Shown: positions 8,306 to 16,852, counted from the first letter of the stretch. The stretch is 64,000 bases of DNA from Streptomyces dangxiongensis (GCF_003675325.1 NZ_CP033073.1:2356001-2420000); one strand, 5' to 3'. The notes: a model not told the origin generated them from the letters alone. Numbers and translations: made by a program.

Positions 8306-10030
8306 CTAGAGGAAGTAGAGGCGGTTGAGGGAGACGGAGTCGGCGGGGCCGGAGCGCAGCGGGTCACCGTCGAGGGTGACCAGGCCGGTGTCCCGGTCGA
8401 CGTCGACCGCTCCGATGCGGGCGTTGAGGCGCAGGTCGGCGGGGCCGATCCCGCGGGTGCCGTGCACGGCGACCCTTCTGCGGCGGGTGGGCATGAGGTC
8501 GTCGCCCAGGTCGGCGGCGGCCCGGGCGACGAACGCGACCGAGATGTCCGCGGGCGTGGCGCCGTACGCGCCGAACTGCGGTCCCAGTAGCAGGGGTTCG
8601 CAGGTGTCGGTGGCCGCGTTGGGGTCGCCGGTCACGCCGTACGCCGGGAAGCCGGACTTGAGGACGAGCTGCGGCTTGGCGCCGAAGTACTCCGGGCGCC
8701 AGAGCACGAGGTCGGCGAGCTTGCCGACCTCGATCGAGCCGACCTCGTGGGACAGTCCGTGCGCGATGGCCGGGTTGATGGTCAGTTTGGCGATGTAGCG
8801 CAGGACGCGGGCGTTGTCGTCGCCGTCGCCGTCGCCGTCCAGCGGGCCCAGCTCGGCCTTCATCTTGCCGGCCATGGCGAACGTCCGGCGGACCGTCTCC
8901 CCGGCCCGGCCCATGCCCTGCGCGTCGGAGGAGGTGATGCCGATCGCGCCCAGGTCGTGCAGCACGTCCTCGGCGCCCATCGTGCCGGCGCGGATCCGGT
9001 CGCGGGCCATGGCCGCGTCGCCGGGCAGGTCGGGCTTGAGGTCGTGGACGGAGACGATCATGCCGTAGTGCTCGGCGACCGCGTCCCGGCCGAAGGGCAG
9101 GGTGGGGTTGGTGGAGGAGCCGATGACGTTCGGGACGCCGGCCATCTTCAGCACGTTGGGTACGTGTCCGCCGCCGCAGCCCTCGATGTGGAAGGCGTGG
9201 ATCGTGCGGCCCTCCAGGACGCGCAGGGTGTCCTCCACCGACAGGCACTCGTTCAGCCCGTCACTGTGCAGGGCCACCTGGACGTCGTGCTCCTCGGCGA
9301 CGCGCAGCGCGGTGTCCAGCGCCCGGGTGTGGGCGCCCATGTCCTCGTGCACCTTGAAGCCGCAGGCACCGCCCTCGGCGAGCGCCTCGACCAGCGGCGC
9401 GTCCGACGAGGACGAACCCCGGCCGAGGAAGCCGATGTTGACCGGCCAGGCGTCGAAGGCGCCGAACGCGTGGCGCAGCGCCCAGGGGGAGTTGACGCCC
9501 ACGCCCCACACCGGGCCGAACTCCTGCCCGATGATCGTGGTCACGCCGGAGGCGAGGGAGGCCTCCATGATGCGCGGCGACAGCAGATGGACGTGGGTGT
9601 CGACGGCCCCGGCGGTGGCGATCAGTCCCTCACCGGAGACGATCGAGGTGCCGGTGCCGACGACGACGTCCACCCCGTCGAGGGTGTCCGGGTTGCCGGC
9701 CCGCCCGATCGCGCAGATCCGCCCCTCGCGGATCCCGATCGACACCTTCCGGATCCCCTGCACCGCGTCGATCACGACGACGTTGCTGATCACGACGTCA
9801 CAGGTGGCGCGGACGGCGGCGGCCTTCAGGTGCAGTCCGTCGCGGGCGGTCTTGCCGAACCCGGCGAGGAACTCGTCGCCGTACCGCTGGGAGTCGGACT
9901 CCACGCGGACGGTGAGCCCGGAGTCGCCGAGGCGCACGCGGTCGCCGGCGCGGGGGCCGTGGGTGGCCGCGTAGGCGTGCGGGTCGATGTGGACCGACCG
10001 GCTGACCTCGCGTCCCTTCGAGCGGCTCAT
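8306..10030 (-). CDS. ureC: Urease subunit alpha, divergent type without the flap cysteine
   Basis: The 574-residue catalytic subunit hydrolyses urea at a di-nickel centre. Metal ligands are kept: DTHVH, the carbamylated Lys in GFKVHED, ALHSDGLNE, GCGGGHVPN and the Asp in SSDAQGMGR. The mobile flap, normally VCHHLDP, reads VSVHDLKP, so the conserved Cys is Val328 while the general-acid His329 remains, and the next His is Asp. HEDWG is HEDMG. The ATG at 10030 overlaps the ureAB stop by 4 bases (ATGA), so the two are coupled. No ureE, F, G or D genes are nearby; nickel loading would need accessory proteins from another locus. Activity may therefore be weak or altered. Confidence 0.88.
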   Translation of the reverse strand: MSRSKGREVSRSVHIDPHAYAATHGPRAGDRVRLGDSGLTVRVESDSQRYGDEFLAGFGKTARDGLHLKAAAVRATCDVVISNVVVIDAVQGIRKVSIGIREGRICAIGRAGNPDTLDGVDVVVGTGTSIVSGEGLIATAGAVDTHVHLLSPRIMEASLASGVTTIIGQEFGPVWGVGVNSPWALRHAFGAFDAWPVNIGFLGRGSSSSDAPLVEALAEGGACGFKVHEDMGAHTRALDTALRVAEEHDVQVALHSDGLNECLSVEDTLRVLEGRTIHAFHIEGCGGGHVPNVLKMAGVPNVIGSSTNPTLPFGRDAVAEHYGMIVSVHDLKPDLPGDAAMARDRIRAGTMGAEDVLHDLGAIGITSSDAQGMGRAGETVRRTFAMAGKMKAELGPLDGDGDGDDNARVLRYIAKLTINPAIAHGLSHEVGSIEVGKLADLVLWRPEYFGAKPQLVLKSGFPAYGVTGDPNAATDTCEPLLLGPQFGAYGATPADISVAFVARAAADLGDDLMPTRRRRVAVHGTRGIGPADLRLNARIGAVDVDRDTGLVTLDGDPLRSGPADSVSLNRLYFL

Positions 10031-10722
10031 CGCTCGCCTCCTTCCGTTCCGGCTCCGAGATATCCGCAGGCGGCGGCCCTGCGCAGGGCCTCCTGCCGGG
10101 CTCCGGGAGCGTCCAGCGGCCCGTCGACCAGGCCGGCGAAGCCGATCGCGACGCGCTCGCCGCCGATCGGGAGGAGCCCGACCTCCTCGCTCTCCCCCGG
10201 CCCGAAGCGGACCGAGGACCCGGCGGGTACGGCGAGCCGCATGCCGTAGGCCCGGCGGCGGTCGAAGTCGAGGCGCGGGTTGGCCTCGAAGAAGTGGAAG
10301 TGGGAGGTGACGGAGACCGGCACGGTGGCGGTGTTGGTGACGCGGAGCCGGACGGCCGGCTCGGGGTCGGCGTGCTCGGGGCCGGGCAGCAGCGCGCCGG
10401 GGGCGTGCTCGCCGAGGCCGCCGCCGATGGGGTCGGGGACGACCGCGAGCCGGGAGCCGTCGTCGAAGACGGCCTCGACCATCACCTCGGTGACGACGTC
10501 GGCGACGCCCGGAAGCACATCGTCGGGGCCGAGCACCGAGCGGGCCGCCTCGACGGCCTCGGCGAGCCGCCGGCCGTCCCGGGCGGCCTCGCAGACGGTG
10601 TCCGCGATCAGCGCGGTGGCCTCCGGCACGTTGAGCCTGAGGCCGCGCGCCCGGCGGCCCCGGGCCAGCTCGGCGGCTCCGAAGAGCAGCAGCCGGTCAC
10701 GTTCGGTCGGGGTGAGTCTCAC
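10027..10722 (-). CDS. ureAB: Urease gamma/beta fusion subunit
   Basis: This 231-residue protein joins UreA (gamma, about residues 1-100, starting MRLTPTERDRLLLF) to UreB (beta, about 105-231, with SHFHFFEANPRLDFDR and GMRLAVPAG). Such fusions are known from Helicobacter UreA and some actinobacteria. The GTG at 10722 has a strong AAGGAGGT site 8 bases upstream. It is translationally coupled to ureC and heads a probable ureAB-ureC-aguA message. A TTAGA/TCTAA inverted repeat lies 28 bases upstream in the promoter area. Confidence 0.88.
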   Translation of the reverse strand: MRLTPTERDRLLLFGAAELARGRRARGLRLNVPEATALIADTVCEAARDGRRLAEAVEAARSVLGPDDVLPGVADVVTEVMVEAVFDDGSRLAVVPDPIGGGLGEHAPGALLPGPEHADPEPAVRLRVTNTATVPVSVTSHFHFFEANPRLDFDRRRAYGMRLAVPAGSSVRFGPGESEEVGLLPIGGERVAIGFAGLVDGPLDAPGARQEALRRAAACGYLGAGTEGGER

Positions 10723-10749
10723 GGCGCGGCACCTCCTTGCCTTCCCTGG

Positions 10750-10766
10750 TTAGAACGTCACTCTAA
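10750..10766. promoter_or_regulatory. Inverted repeat upstream of the urease operon
   Basis: TTAGA and TCTAA flank a 7-base spacer, 28 bases before the ureAB start. The spacing fits a repressor operator near the transcription start. I compared it with the GlnR consensus (GTNAC then GAAAC arms) and it does not fit well, so the regulator is unknown. Confidence 0.35.
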
Positions 10767-10966
10767 ACACAGGACCCGAGAAACAGAAGGTTTTGCCGCG
10801 AGCACCTGCGCACGTCACATGAAACGCTGCTCAAAACTGCACTCGCACACAGCTCAGCCACGCGGACCCTGCGCCGCCTGGTCCGGAGTGCGCGGGCGGC
10901 TGGTCGGCTCGGCGGTCGGCCCGCTCCCGGCCCGCGGCCGCACCGCGCCGTCCGTTGAAACGACCG

Positions 10967-11004
10967 AGGGCCGCCGCGGACGTCTGCGCGTCCGAGGCGG
11001 CCCT
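10967..11004 (-). terminator. Terminator after ilvE
   Basis: AGGGCCGCC and GGCGGCCCT form a perfect 9-bp outer stem, with GGACG/CGTCC pairing inside. It starts 37 bases after the ilvE stop codon and has no T-run, a common Streptomyces form. Confidence 0.75.
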
Positions 11005-11040
11005 GAGCGTGCAGCACCCGAAGGGGCGCTTCCTGGGCGG

Positions 11041-12129
11041 TCAGCCGATCCGGTGCATCCAGCCGTGCTTGTCCTCCGTCATGCCCCGCTGAAGGTCGAG
11101 CAGGGCCTGACGCAGCCGCAGCGTGACCTCGCCGGGCTCCCCCCCGCCCTGCCGCCACTCCGCGCCGGCCCGCTTGACCGTGCCGACCGGAGTGATCACG
11201 GCGGCGGTGCCGCAGGCGAAGACCTCGGTGAGGCTGCCGTTCTCGGAGTCACGCTGCCACTGCTCCACGGAGACCCGGCCCTCCTCGGACTCGTAGCCGA
11301 GGTCGCGGGCGACGGCCAGCAGGGAGTCGCGGGTGACGCCCTCCAGGATGGAGCCGGTCAGGGTGGGCGTGACGATCTTGTCGCCGTACACGAAGTACAG
11401 GTTCATGCCGCCCAGCTCCTCGACCCACTGGTGCTCGACCGCGTCGAGGTAGCAGACCTGGTCGCAGCCCTTGGCCGCGGCCTCGGCCTGGGCGAGAAGG
11501 GAGGCGGCGTAGTTGCCGCCGGTCTTGGCGTCGCCCATGCCGCCGGGGACGGCACGGACACGGTCCTCGCTGACCCAGATGGACACCGGCTTGACGCCGC
11601 CCGGGAAGTAGGCGCCGGCCGGGGAGGCGATGACGATGAACAGGTACTCGTTGGCCGGCTTGACGCCCAGGCCGACCTCGGTGCCGATCATGAACGGGCG
11701 CAGGTAGAGGGATTCCTCGCCGCCGTGGGCGGGCACCCAGTCCCTGTCCTGCTGGACGAGGGCGTCGCAGGCCTCGATGAACGACTCGACCGGCAGCTCG
11801 GGCATGGCGAGGCGCTTGGCGGAGCGCTGGAAGCGCTTGGCGTTCTGGTCCGGCCGGAAGAGGGCGACCGAGCCGTCGGGCTGGCGGTAGGCCTTCAGGC
11901 CCTCGAAGATCTCCTGCGCGTAGTGCAGGACGTTGGTGGCCGGGTCGAGGGGGATCGGCGCGTACGGAACGAGCTGACCGTCGTGCCAGCCGCGGCCCTC
12001 GGTCCACTTGATCGTCACCATGTGGTCGGTGAAGTGGCGGCCGAAACCGGGGTTGGCCAGGATCGCCTCGCGCTCTGCGGCGGCGAGCGGGCTGGCGGAG
12101 GGCTTGAGCTCGATCGTGGGCGTCGTCAT
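11041..12129 (-). CDS. ilvE: Branched-chain amino-acid aminotransferase
   Basis: The 362-residue fold-type IV PLP enzyme transfers amino groups between glutamate and the keto acids of Ile, Leu and Val. The PLP lysine lies in GDAKTGGNYAASLLAQ, and the EELGGMN and TPTLTGSILEGVTRDS blocks that hold cofactor and substrate are present. The start is ATG 12129 (MTTPTIELK), with a GAAGGA site; the frame stays open upstream but lacks similarity. It is a single-gene unit between its own terminator and the leuB terminator, close to the other branched-chain genes. Confidence 0.92.
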   Translation of the reverse strand: MTTPTIELKPSASPLAAAEREAILANPGFGRHFTDHMVTIKWTEGRGWHDGQLVPYAPIPLDPATNVLHYAQEIFEGLKAYRQPDGSVALFRPDQNAKRFQRSAKRLAMPELPVESFIEACDALVQQDRDWVPAHGGEESLYLRPFMIGTEVGLGVKPANEYLFIVIASPAGAYFPGGVKPVSIWVSEDRVRAVPGGMGDAKTGGNYAASLLAQAEAAAKGCDQVCYLDAVEHQWVEELGGMNLYFVYGDKIVTPTLTGSILEGVTRDSLLAVARDLGYESEEGRVSVEQWQRDSENGSLTEVFACGTAAVITPVGTVKRAGAEWRQGGGEPGEVTLRLRQALLDLQRGMTEDKHGWMHRIG

Positions 12130-12318
12130 GTGGTTGTCCTTCACCGGTTGTAGTGACGGGCCGCGCTCACGCCTGTACTGCGGGTCGTCAGTGCTAGGAC
12201 GTCCGAGCATTCCCTCATATCGCGGCTCCGCGTTCGATTATCGCGCGGGGGCGGCGGCGGACGGAATCGGGGTGAAGCGGTCCAGGGATTGATGGTGGCA
12301 CCCGGCGAGGCACAGGAA

Positions 12319-12351
12319 AAGCCGCCGGGTGCGGTAGCGACCCGGCGGCTT
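12319..12351 (-). terminator. Terminator after leuB
   Basis: AAGCCGCCGGGT pairs perfectly with ACCCGGCGGCTT (12 bp, 9-base loop), 17 bases after the leuB stop, and is followed on the minus strand by TTTTCC. A -10-like GATAAT for ilvE lies just downstream near 12236-12241. Confidence 0.85.
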
Positions 12352-12368
12352 GGGTGGAGCGCGGCGGG

Positions 12369-13412
12369 TCAGCCGGCTACGCGTACGGCGAGCGCGTCGC
12401 CGATCTCGGAGGTGCGGCGGGCGGGCAGGGAGCCCCGCTCGGTGAGGTCGGCGGTGACCGCCGCGTCGATGCGGTCGGCCTCGGCGTCGTAGCCGAGGTG
12501 GCGCAGCAGCAGGGCGACGGACAGGACGGTGGCGGTGGGGTCGGCCTTGCCCTGGCCGGCGATGTCCGGGGCCGAGCCGTGGACGGGCTCGAACATGGAC
12601 GGGAACTCGCCGCCGGGGTTGATGTTGCCGGAGGCGGCCACGCCGATGCCGCCGGAGACGGCCGCGGCGAGGTCGGTGATGATGTCGCCGAAGAGGTTGT
12701 CCGTGACGATGACGTCGAACCGGCCCGGGTCGGTGACCAGGTAGATCGTGGCCGCGTCGACGTGGATGTAGTCGGTGGTGACCTCGGGGAACTCCTCGGC
12801 CACCTGGTTGAAGATGTTCGTCCACAGGTGTCCGGCGAAGGTCAGCACGTTGTTCTTGTGGACCAGCGTGAGCTTCTTGCGCGGGCGGGCCTGGGCGCGG
12901 GCGAAGGCGTCTCGGACGACGCGCTCGACGCCGTAGGCGGTGTTGACGGACACCTCGGTGGCGACCTCGTGCGCGGTGCCCTTGCGGATGGTGCCGCCGT
13001 TGCCGGTGTACGGGCCCTCGGTGCCCTCGCGGACGACGACGAAGTCGATCTCCGGCTGGCCGGCGAGCGGGGTGGCGACACCGGGGAGCAGCTTCGACGG
13101 GCGCAGGTTGACGTGGTGGTCGAAGGCGAAGCGGAGCTTGAGCAGGAAGCCGCGCTCCAGGACGCCGGACGGCACCGACGGATCTCCGATGGCGCCGAGC
13201 AGGATGGCGTCGTGCCGCTTCAGCGCGTCCAGGTCGGCGTCGGTGAGGGTCTCGCCGGTGGCGTGGTAGCGCTGGGCACCGAAATCGTACTCCTCGGTCT
13301 CCAGCTTCACGTCCTGCGGCAGGACGGCGGAGAGGACCTTGAGACCCTCGGCCACGACCTCCTGGCCGATGCCGTCACCGGGGATCACTGCGAGATTGAG
13401 GCTGCGAGACAT
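12369..13412 (-). CDS. leuB: 3-isopropylmalate dehydrogenase
   Basis: The 347-residue NAD-dependent decarboxylating dehydrogenase makes 2-oxoisocaproate in leucine synthesis. It shows the N-terminal [13 protein letters not shown], the [11 protein letters not shown] block, the [12 protein letters not shown] substrate segment, and [14 protein letters not shown] with metal-binding Asp residues, followed by [18 protein letters not shown]. The size and [14 protein letters not shown] sequence fit the short actinobacterial LeuB type; tartrate dehydrogenase relatives are less likely given the neighbours. A GGGGAGTAGGG site precedes the ATG. Nothing suggests an operon partner. Confidence 0.9.
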   Translation of the reverse strand: MSRSLNLAVIPGDGIGQEVVAEGLKVLSAVLPQDVKLETEEYDFGAQRYHATGETLTDADLDALKRHDAILLGAIGDPSVPSGVLERGFLLKLRFAFDHHVNLRPSKLLPGVATPLAGQPEIDFVVVREGTEGPYTGNGGTIRKGTAHEVATEVSVNTAYGVERVVRDAFARAQARPRKKLTLVHKNNVLTFAGHLWTNIFNQVAEEFPEVTTDYIHVDAATIYLVTDPGRFDVIVTDNLFGDIITDLAAAVSGGIGVAASGNINPGGEFPSMFEPVHGSAPDIAGQGKADPTATVLSVALLLRHLGYDAEADRIDAAVTADLTERGSLPARRTSEIGDALAVRVAG

Positions 13413-13724
13413 GCCGGAACCCTACTCCCCGTCCCAGGGGATGACACACCCCGTCCGACATACGGACAGCCGGACGGGTGGCCCGACGGGTGACCGGTGG
13501 GTGGAGGGGCAGGGTGCGGGTCGGCGCGGCACCGCGGCTCGGGGTGCGGCGTCGGCAGACGGCAGGCGACACAGAGCGGACGGCGCACGGCGGACAGCGC
13601 ACGGCGCACGGCGGCGGACGGCGGGCGGCGCGCGGCGGAGCGGCCGCTTCGGGGTGCGGCGCGGCGGGTGAGGGCCGCGCCGCACCTCGCTCGGGTGGCG
13701 GCTCCCGGCTGGTGGTGGTCCGGC
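13413..13724. other. Gene-free, low-complexity GC stretch
   Basis: The 312 bases between leuB and the small downstream gene contain only degenerate CGGC/GCACGG-type short repeats (densest at about 13560-13650) and no frame with a credible ribosome site. The leuB promoter must lie at its left end. Confidence 0.6.
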
Positions 13725-13853
13725 TCAGTGGCCGGTCGCGCCGCCGTTGTCCCGGCGGTCCAGGGCGCGCTGGAGAGCGGCGGCGGCGTTCTTGCGGTCG
13801 GACTCGCTCGTGCGGGGCACGTGGCGGACGCGGCGGACGGTCGTCTCGGCCAT
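13725..13853 (-). CDS. Small basic hypothetical protein (42 residues)
   Basis: ATG 13853 has a strong GAAGGAG site 9 bases upstream and opens a 42-codon frame (MAETTVRRVRHVPRTSES and onward), rich in Arg, with a predicted helix around KNAAAALQRALDRRD. No domain is recognisable and I do not know its function. The ribosome site, codon bias and tidy stop make it likely real. Its 5' region has two hairpins (13894-13910 and 14029-14054), so it may be controlled at the RNA level. Confidence 0.6.
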   Translation of the reverse strand: MAETTVRRVRHVPRTSESDRKNAAAALQRALDRRDNGGATGH

Positions 13854-13893
13854 GGCAATCGACTCCTTCGGCAGACGCGCAGTGCGGCGGTGA

Positions 13894-13910
13894 GGGGGTT
13901 CGACTCCCCC
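13894..13910. other. tRNA T-arm-like hairpin
   Basis: GGGGG TTCGACT CCCCC reproduces the length and conserved bases of a tRNA T-arm (5-bp stem, 7-base loop starting TTCGA) on the plus strand. No matching acceptor, D or anticodon arm is present upstream, so it is not a complete tRNA gene. On the minus strand it forms a hairpin 25 bases before the ribosome site of the small basic gene. Confidence 0.5.
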
Positions 13911-14028
13911 GCCGCCTCGTGGGGCGTGGGAGAGGGACCCCCGGAGAGGGGCGGGAAACGATGGCCGCAGGGGTTGCCTGCACGGGGCCCGGCTCACGAC
14001 CGCCATTCGCTGGATGGAGCGAGACGTT

Positions 14029-14054
14029 CGGCTCCCTCCACGCTAAGGGAGCCG
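14029..14054 (-). other. Hairpin in the 5' region of the small basic gene
   Basis: CGGCTCCCT and AGGGAGCCG form a perfect 9-bp stem with an 8-base loop. It lies just after a promoter-like patch, so it may be a leader RNA element; it lacks a T-run. Confidence 0.4.
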
Positions 14055-14198
14055 TCCGCGTCTGTCTGCACCATTACTCGGACTTCCTACTATCTGAGAC
14101 GGCGCACCGGATCACACCGCCCTGAGCAGGGCGTTCGCGTGTTCGGGGAGTACTCCGGCCGAGGGAGCGCGGCCCGCGCGGCCCCGGGGGAACGTGGA

Positions 14199-14240
14199 AC
14201 GGCCCGGGAGGCCCGACACAGGTCGGGCCTCCCGGGCCGT
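14199..14240 (-). terminator. Strong terminator after P5C dehydrogenase
   Basis: The two 19-base arms, ACGGCCCGGGAGGCCCGAC and its exact complement, are separated by a 4-base loop. The stem starts 14 bases after the stop codon of the proline-degradation operon. Confidence 0.9.
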
Positions 14241-14254
14241 GCTCGCGGGGCCGG

Positions 14255-15886
14255 TCAGCCCATGTGCGGGTAGGCGTAGTCGGTCGGCGGGACCAGGGTC
14301 TCCTTGATGGCCCGGGTCAGGGTCCAGCGCAGCAGGTTCTGCGGGGCGCCGGCCTTGTCGTTGGTGCCGGAGGCACGGCCGCCGCCGAAGGGCTGCTGGC
14401 CGACGACGGCGCCGGTCGACTTGTCGTTGATGTAGAAGTTGCCCGCGGCGAAGCGGAGCCGCTCCATCGTGTGGGCCGCGGCGGCGCGGTCATTGGCGAT
14501 CACCGAACCGGTGAGGGCGTAGTCCGACACCGACTCCATCTGGGTCAGCATCTCCTCGTACGCGTCGTCCTCGTAGACGTGCACGGCGAGGATCGGGCCG
14601 AAGTACTCGGTGGTGAAGACCTCGTTCTCCGGGTCGGTGCACTCGATGACGGTCGGGCGGACGAAGTAGCCGACCGAGTCGTCGTAGCTGCCGCCGGCCA
14701 CGATGGTGCAGGTCGGGTCCTGCTTGGCGCGGTCGATGGCCGCCTTGTTCTTGGCGAAGGACCGCTCGTCGATCACCGCGCCCATGAAGTTGGACAGGTC
14801 GGTGACGTCACCCATGGTCAGGTAGTCGACCTCGGCGGCGAACTCCTCCTTGAAGCCCGAGTTCCAGATGGAGGCCGGGATGTAGGCGCGGGAGGTGGCG
14901 CTGCACTTCTGGCCCTGGTACTCGAAGGCGCCGCGGGTCAGGGCGGTCTTCAGGATCGCGCGGTCGGCGCTCGGGTGGGCGACCAGGAAGTCCTTGCCGC
15001 CGGTCTCGCCGACCAGACGCGGGTAGGAGCGGTACTTCTCGATGTTGCTGCCGACCGTCTTCCACAGGTACTGGAACGTCTTGGTCGAACCGGTGAAGTG
15101 GATGCCGGCGAGGTCGCGGTGCTCGAGGGCGACCGCGGAGACCTCGATGCCGTCGCCGGTGACGAGGTTGATGACGCCCTTGGGCAGGCCCGCCTCCTCC
15201 AGCAACTGCATGAGGAGGACGGCCGCGTGGGTCTGCGTCGGGGACGGCTTCCAGAGCACCACGTTGCCCATCAGGGCCGGTGCGGTGGGCAGGTTCGCCG
15301 CGATCGCCGAGAAGTTGAACGGCGTGATCGCGTAGACGAAGCCCTCCAGCGGGCGGTGGTCCAGGCGGTTCCAGACGCCCGGGGAGTTCGCCGGGGGCTG
15401 CTCCGCGAGGATCTGACGGGCGTAGTGCACGTTGAAGCGCCAGAAGTCGACCAGCTCGCAGGGGCTGTCGATCTCCGCCTGCTGGGCGGTCTTGGACTGG
15501 CCCAGCATGGTGGAGGCGGCGATCGTCTCGCGCCAGGGGCCGGCCAGCAGCTCGGCGGCGCGCAGGATGATCGCGGCACGGTCGTCGAAGGCCATCGCAC
15601 GCCAGGCCGGGGCGGCGGCCAGGGCCGCGTCGATGGCGTCCTGCGCGTCCTGCCGGGTGGCGTTGCGCAGGGTGCCGATGACGGCCTTGTGGTTGTGCGG
15701 CTGGACGACCTGGATGGTCTCGCCGCCGCCCATCCGCTTCTCGCCGCCGATGGTCATCGGCAGGTCGATCGGGTTCTGAGCCAGCTCCTTGAGCTTGACC
15801 TCCAGACGGGCGCGCTCGGGCGAGCCGGGGGCGTAGCCGTGCACCGGCTCGTTGACGGGGGTGGGGACCTGGGTCACAGCGTCCAT
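14255..15886 (-). CDS. pruA: 1-pyrroline-5-carboxylate dehydrogenase
   Basis: This 543-residue aldehyde dehydrogenase oxidises P5C/glutamate semialdehyde to glutamate, the second step of proline degradation. The catalytic Cys lies in EYQGQKCSATSRAY and the catalytic Glu in VGETGGKDFLV; QQPFGGGRASGTNDKAG near the C-terminus is typical of stand-alone P5C dehydrogenases (delta-1-P5C family). It is the second gene of a two-gene operon, 39 bases after proline dehydrogenase, and ends at a strong terminator. The opposite-strand PucR-type regulator next door is its probable activator. Confidence 0.93.
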   Translation of the reverse strand: MDAVTQVPTPVNEPVHGYAPGSPERARLEVKLKELAQNPIDLPMTIGGEKRMGGGETIQVVQPHNHKAVIGTLRNATRQDAQDAIDAALAAAPAWRAMAFDDRAAIILRAAELLAGPWRETIAASTMLGQSKTAQQAEIDSPCELVDFWRFNVHYARQILAEQPPANSPGVWNRLDHRPLEGFVYAITPFNFSAIAANLPTAPALMGNVVLWKPSPTQTHAAVLLMQLLEEAGLPKGVINLVTGDGIEVSAVALEHRDLAGIHFTGSTKTFQYLWKTVGSNIEKYRSYPRLVGETGGKDFLVAHPSADRAILKTALTRGAFEYQGQKCSATSRAYIPASIWNSGFKEEFAAEVDYLTMGDVTDLSNFMGAVIDERSFAKNKAAIDRAKQDPTCTIVAGGSYDDSVGYFVRPTVIECTDPENEVFTTEYFGPILAVHVYEDDAYEEMLTQMESVSDYALTGSVIANDRAAAAHTMERLRFAAGNFYINDKSTGAVVGQQPFGGGRASGTNDKAGAPQNLLRWTLTRAIKETLVPPTDYAYPHMG

Positions 15887-15925
15887 GAGATCCGTAACTC
15901 CTTGTACGTGAGCGGGTGTTCGGGC

Positions 15926-16852
15926 TCAGCCCTTGCTGACCATCGAGCGCAGGAAGAAGCGCAGGTTGGCGGGCTTCTCGGCGAGACGGCGCATGAAGTA
16001 GCCGTACCAGTCGGTGCCGTAGGCGGTGTAGACGCGCATGCGGTGGCCCTCGGCGGCCAGCCGCAGGTGCTCCTCGCCGCGGATGCCGTAGAGCATCTGG
16101 AACTCGTACTCGTCGAGCTTGCGGCCGGCCTTGTGGGCCAGCTCCTGGGCGATGGAGATCAGACGCGGGTCGTGGGACCCGATCATCGGGTAGCCCTCGC
16201 CCTCCATGAGCGTCCTGAGGATGCGCACGTAGGCCTTGTCGATCTCGTGCTTCTGCTGGTAGGCGACCTCGGCGGGCTCCTTGTAGGCGCCCTTCACCAG
16301 GCGGACGCGGCTGCCGGACTCCGCGAGGCGGCGGGCGTCGGCCTCGGTGCGGAAGAGGTAGGCCTGGATGACGCAGCCGGTCTGCGGGAAGTCCTTCCGC
16401 AGCTCCTCGTGGATGGCGAACATCGAGTCGAGGGTGGTGTGGTCCTCGGCGTCGAGCGTCACCGTCGTCCCGATGGCGGCGGCGGCCTCGACGACCGGGC
16501 GGACGTTGGCGAGGGCCAGCTCGTGGCCGCCCTCCAGCGCTTGGCCGAACATGGACAGCTTGACCGACATCTCGACCTTCTCGCCCAGCTCCAGCCGCTC
16601 GAGGTGGTCGATGAGCGCCAGGTAGGCGTCCCGGGCGGCCCCGGCCTGCTCCGGGGTGGTGATGTCCTCGCCGACGACGTCCATCGTCAGCTCCAGGCCC
16701 CTGGCCGTGAGGTCCTCGATGATCGGGACGATGTCGGCCACGGTCTCGCCGGGGATGAAGCGGTCGACGACCTGCTTGGTCACCGGAGCCGCCGAGATCA
16801 GACGACGCATCCGGTCGCTGCGCGACGCGGCGAGAATCACGGGACCCAGCAC
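15926..16852 (-). CDS. pruB: Proline dehydrogenase (FAD-dependent)
   Basis: The 308-residue barrel enzyme oxidises proline to P5C and passes electrons to the quinone pool. Characteristic segments include DAEDHTTLDSM, VIQAYLFRTEADARRL, RLVKGAYKEP with the substrate-contact Lys, and the C-terminal YGTDWYGYFMRRLAEKP. It is the short monofunctional type, as usual in Gram-positive bacteria. The GTG at 16852 has a GGAGGTG site. It is the first gene of the proline operon and is divergent from a PucR-type regulator; two palindromes lie in the shared region. Confidence 0.92.
   Translation of the reverse strand: MLGPVILAASRSDRMRRLISAAPVTKQVVDRFIPGETVADIVPIIEDLTARGLELTMDVVGEDITTPEQAGAARDAYLALIDHLERLELGEKVEMSVKLSMFGQALEGGHELALANVRPVVEAAAAIGTTVTLDAEDHTTLDSMFAIHEELRKDFPQTGCVIQAYLFRTEADARRLAESGSRVRLVKGAYKEPAEVAYQQKHEIDKAYVRILRTLMEGEGYPMIGSHDPRLISIAQELAHKAGRKLDEYEFQMLYGIRGEEHLRLAAEGHRMRVYTAYGTDWYGYFMRRLAEKPANLRFFLRSMVSKG

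Larger units (their letters stand above)
10723..11040 (-). other. Gene-free stretch: urease promoter region plus ilvE terminator
   Basis: This 318-base stretch has no convincing coding frame. It holds the urease ribosome site (10731-10738), the TTAGA-n7-TCTAA repeat at 10750-10766, an AT-richer patch at about 10780-10850 suited to a promoter, and the ilvE terminator hairpin at 10967-11004. Confidence 0.6.
13854..14254 (-). other. Gene-free stretch: leader and promoter of the small basic protein, P5C dehydrogenase terminator
   Basis: These 401 bases hold the ribosome site of the small gene, a tRNA T-arm-like hairpin (13894-13910), a 9-bp GC hairpin (14029-14054), an AT-rich promoter-like patch at 14070-14105 (minus strand TCAGATAGTAGGAAGT), and the strong terminator at 14199-14240. 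I found no other coding frame with support. Confidence 0.6.

Noticed and set aside
10723..10860. GlnR box upstream of the urease genes
   Set aside because: GTCAC and GAAAC elements occur (near 10814-10825) but not at the spacing of the GlnR consensus.
13830..13925. A complete tRNA gene around the T-arm-like hairpin
   Set aside because: No 5' acceptor strand complementary to the bases after the T-arm, and no D or anticodon arm at the right distance.
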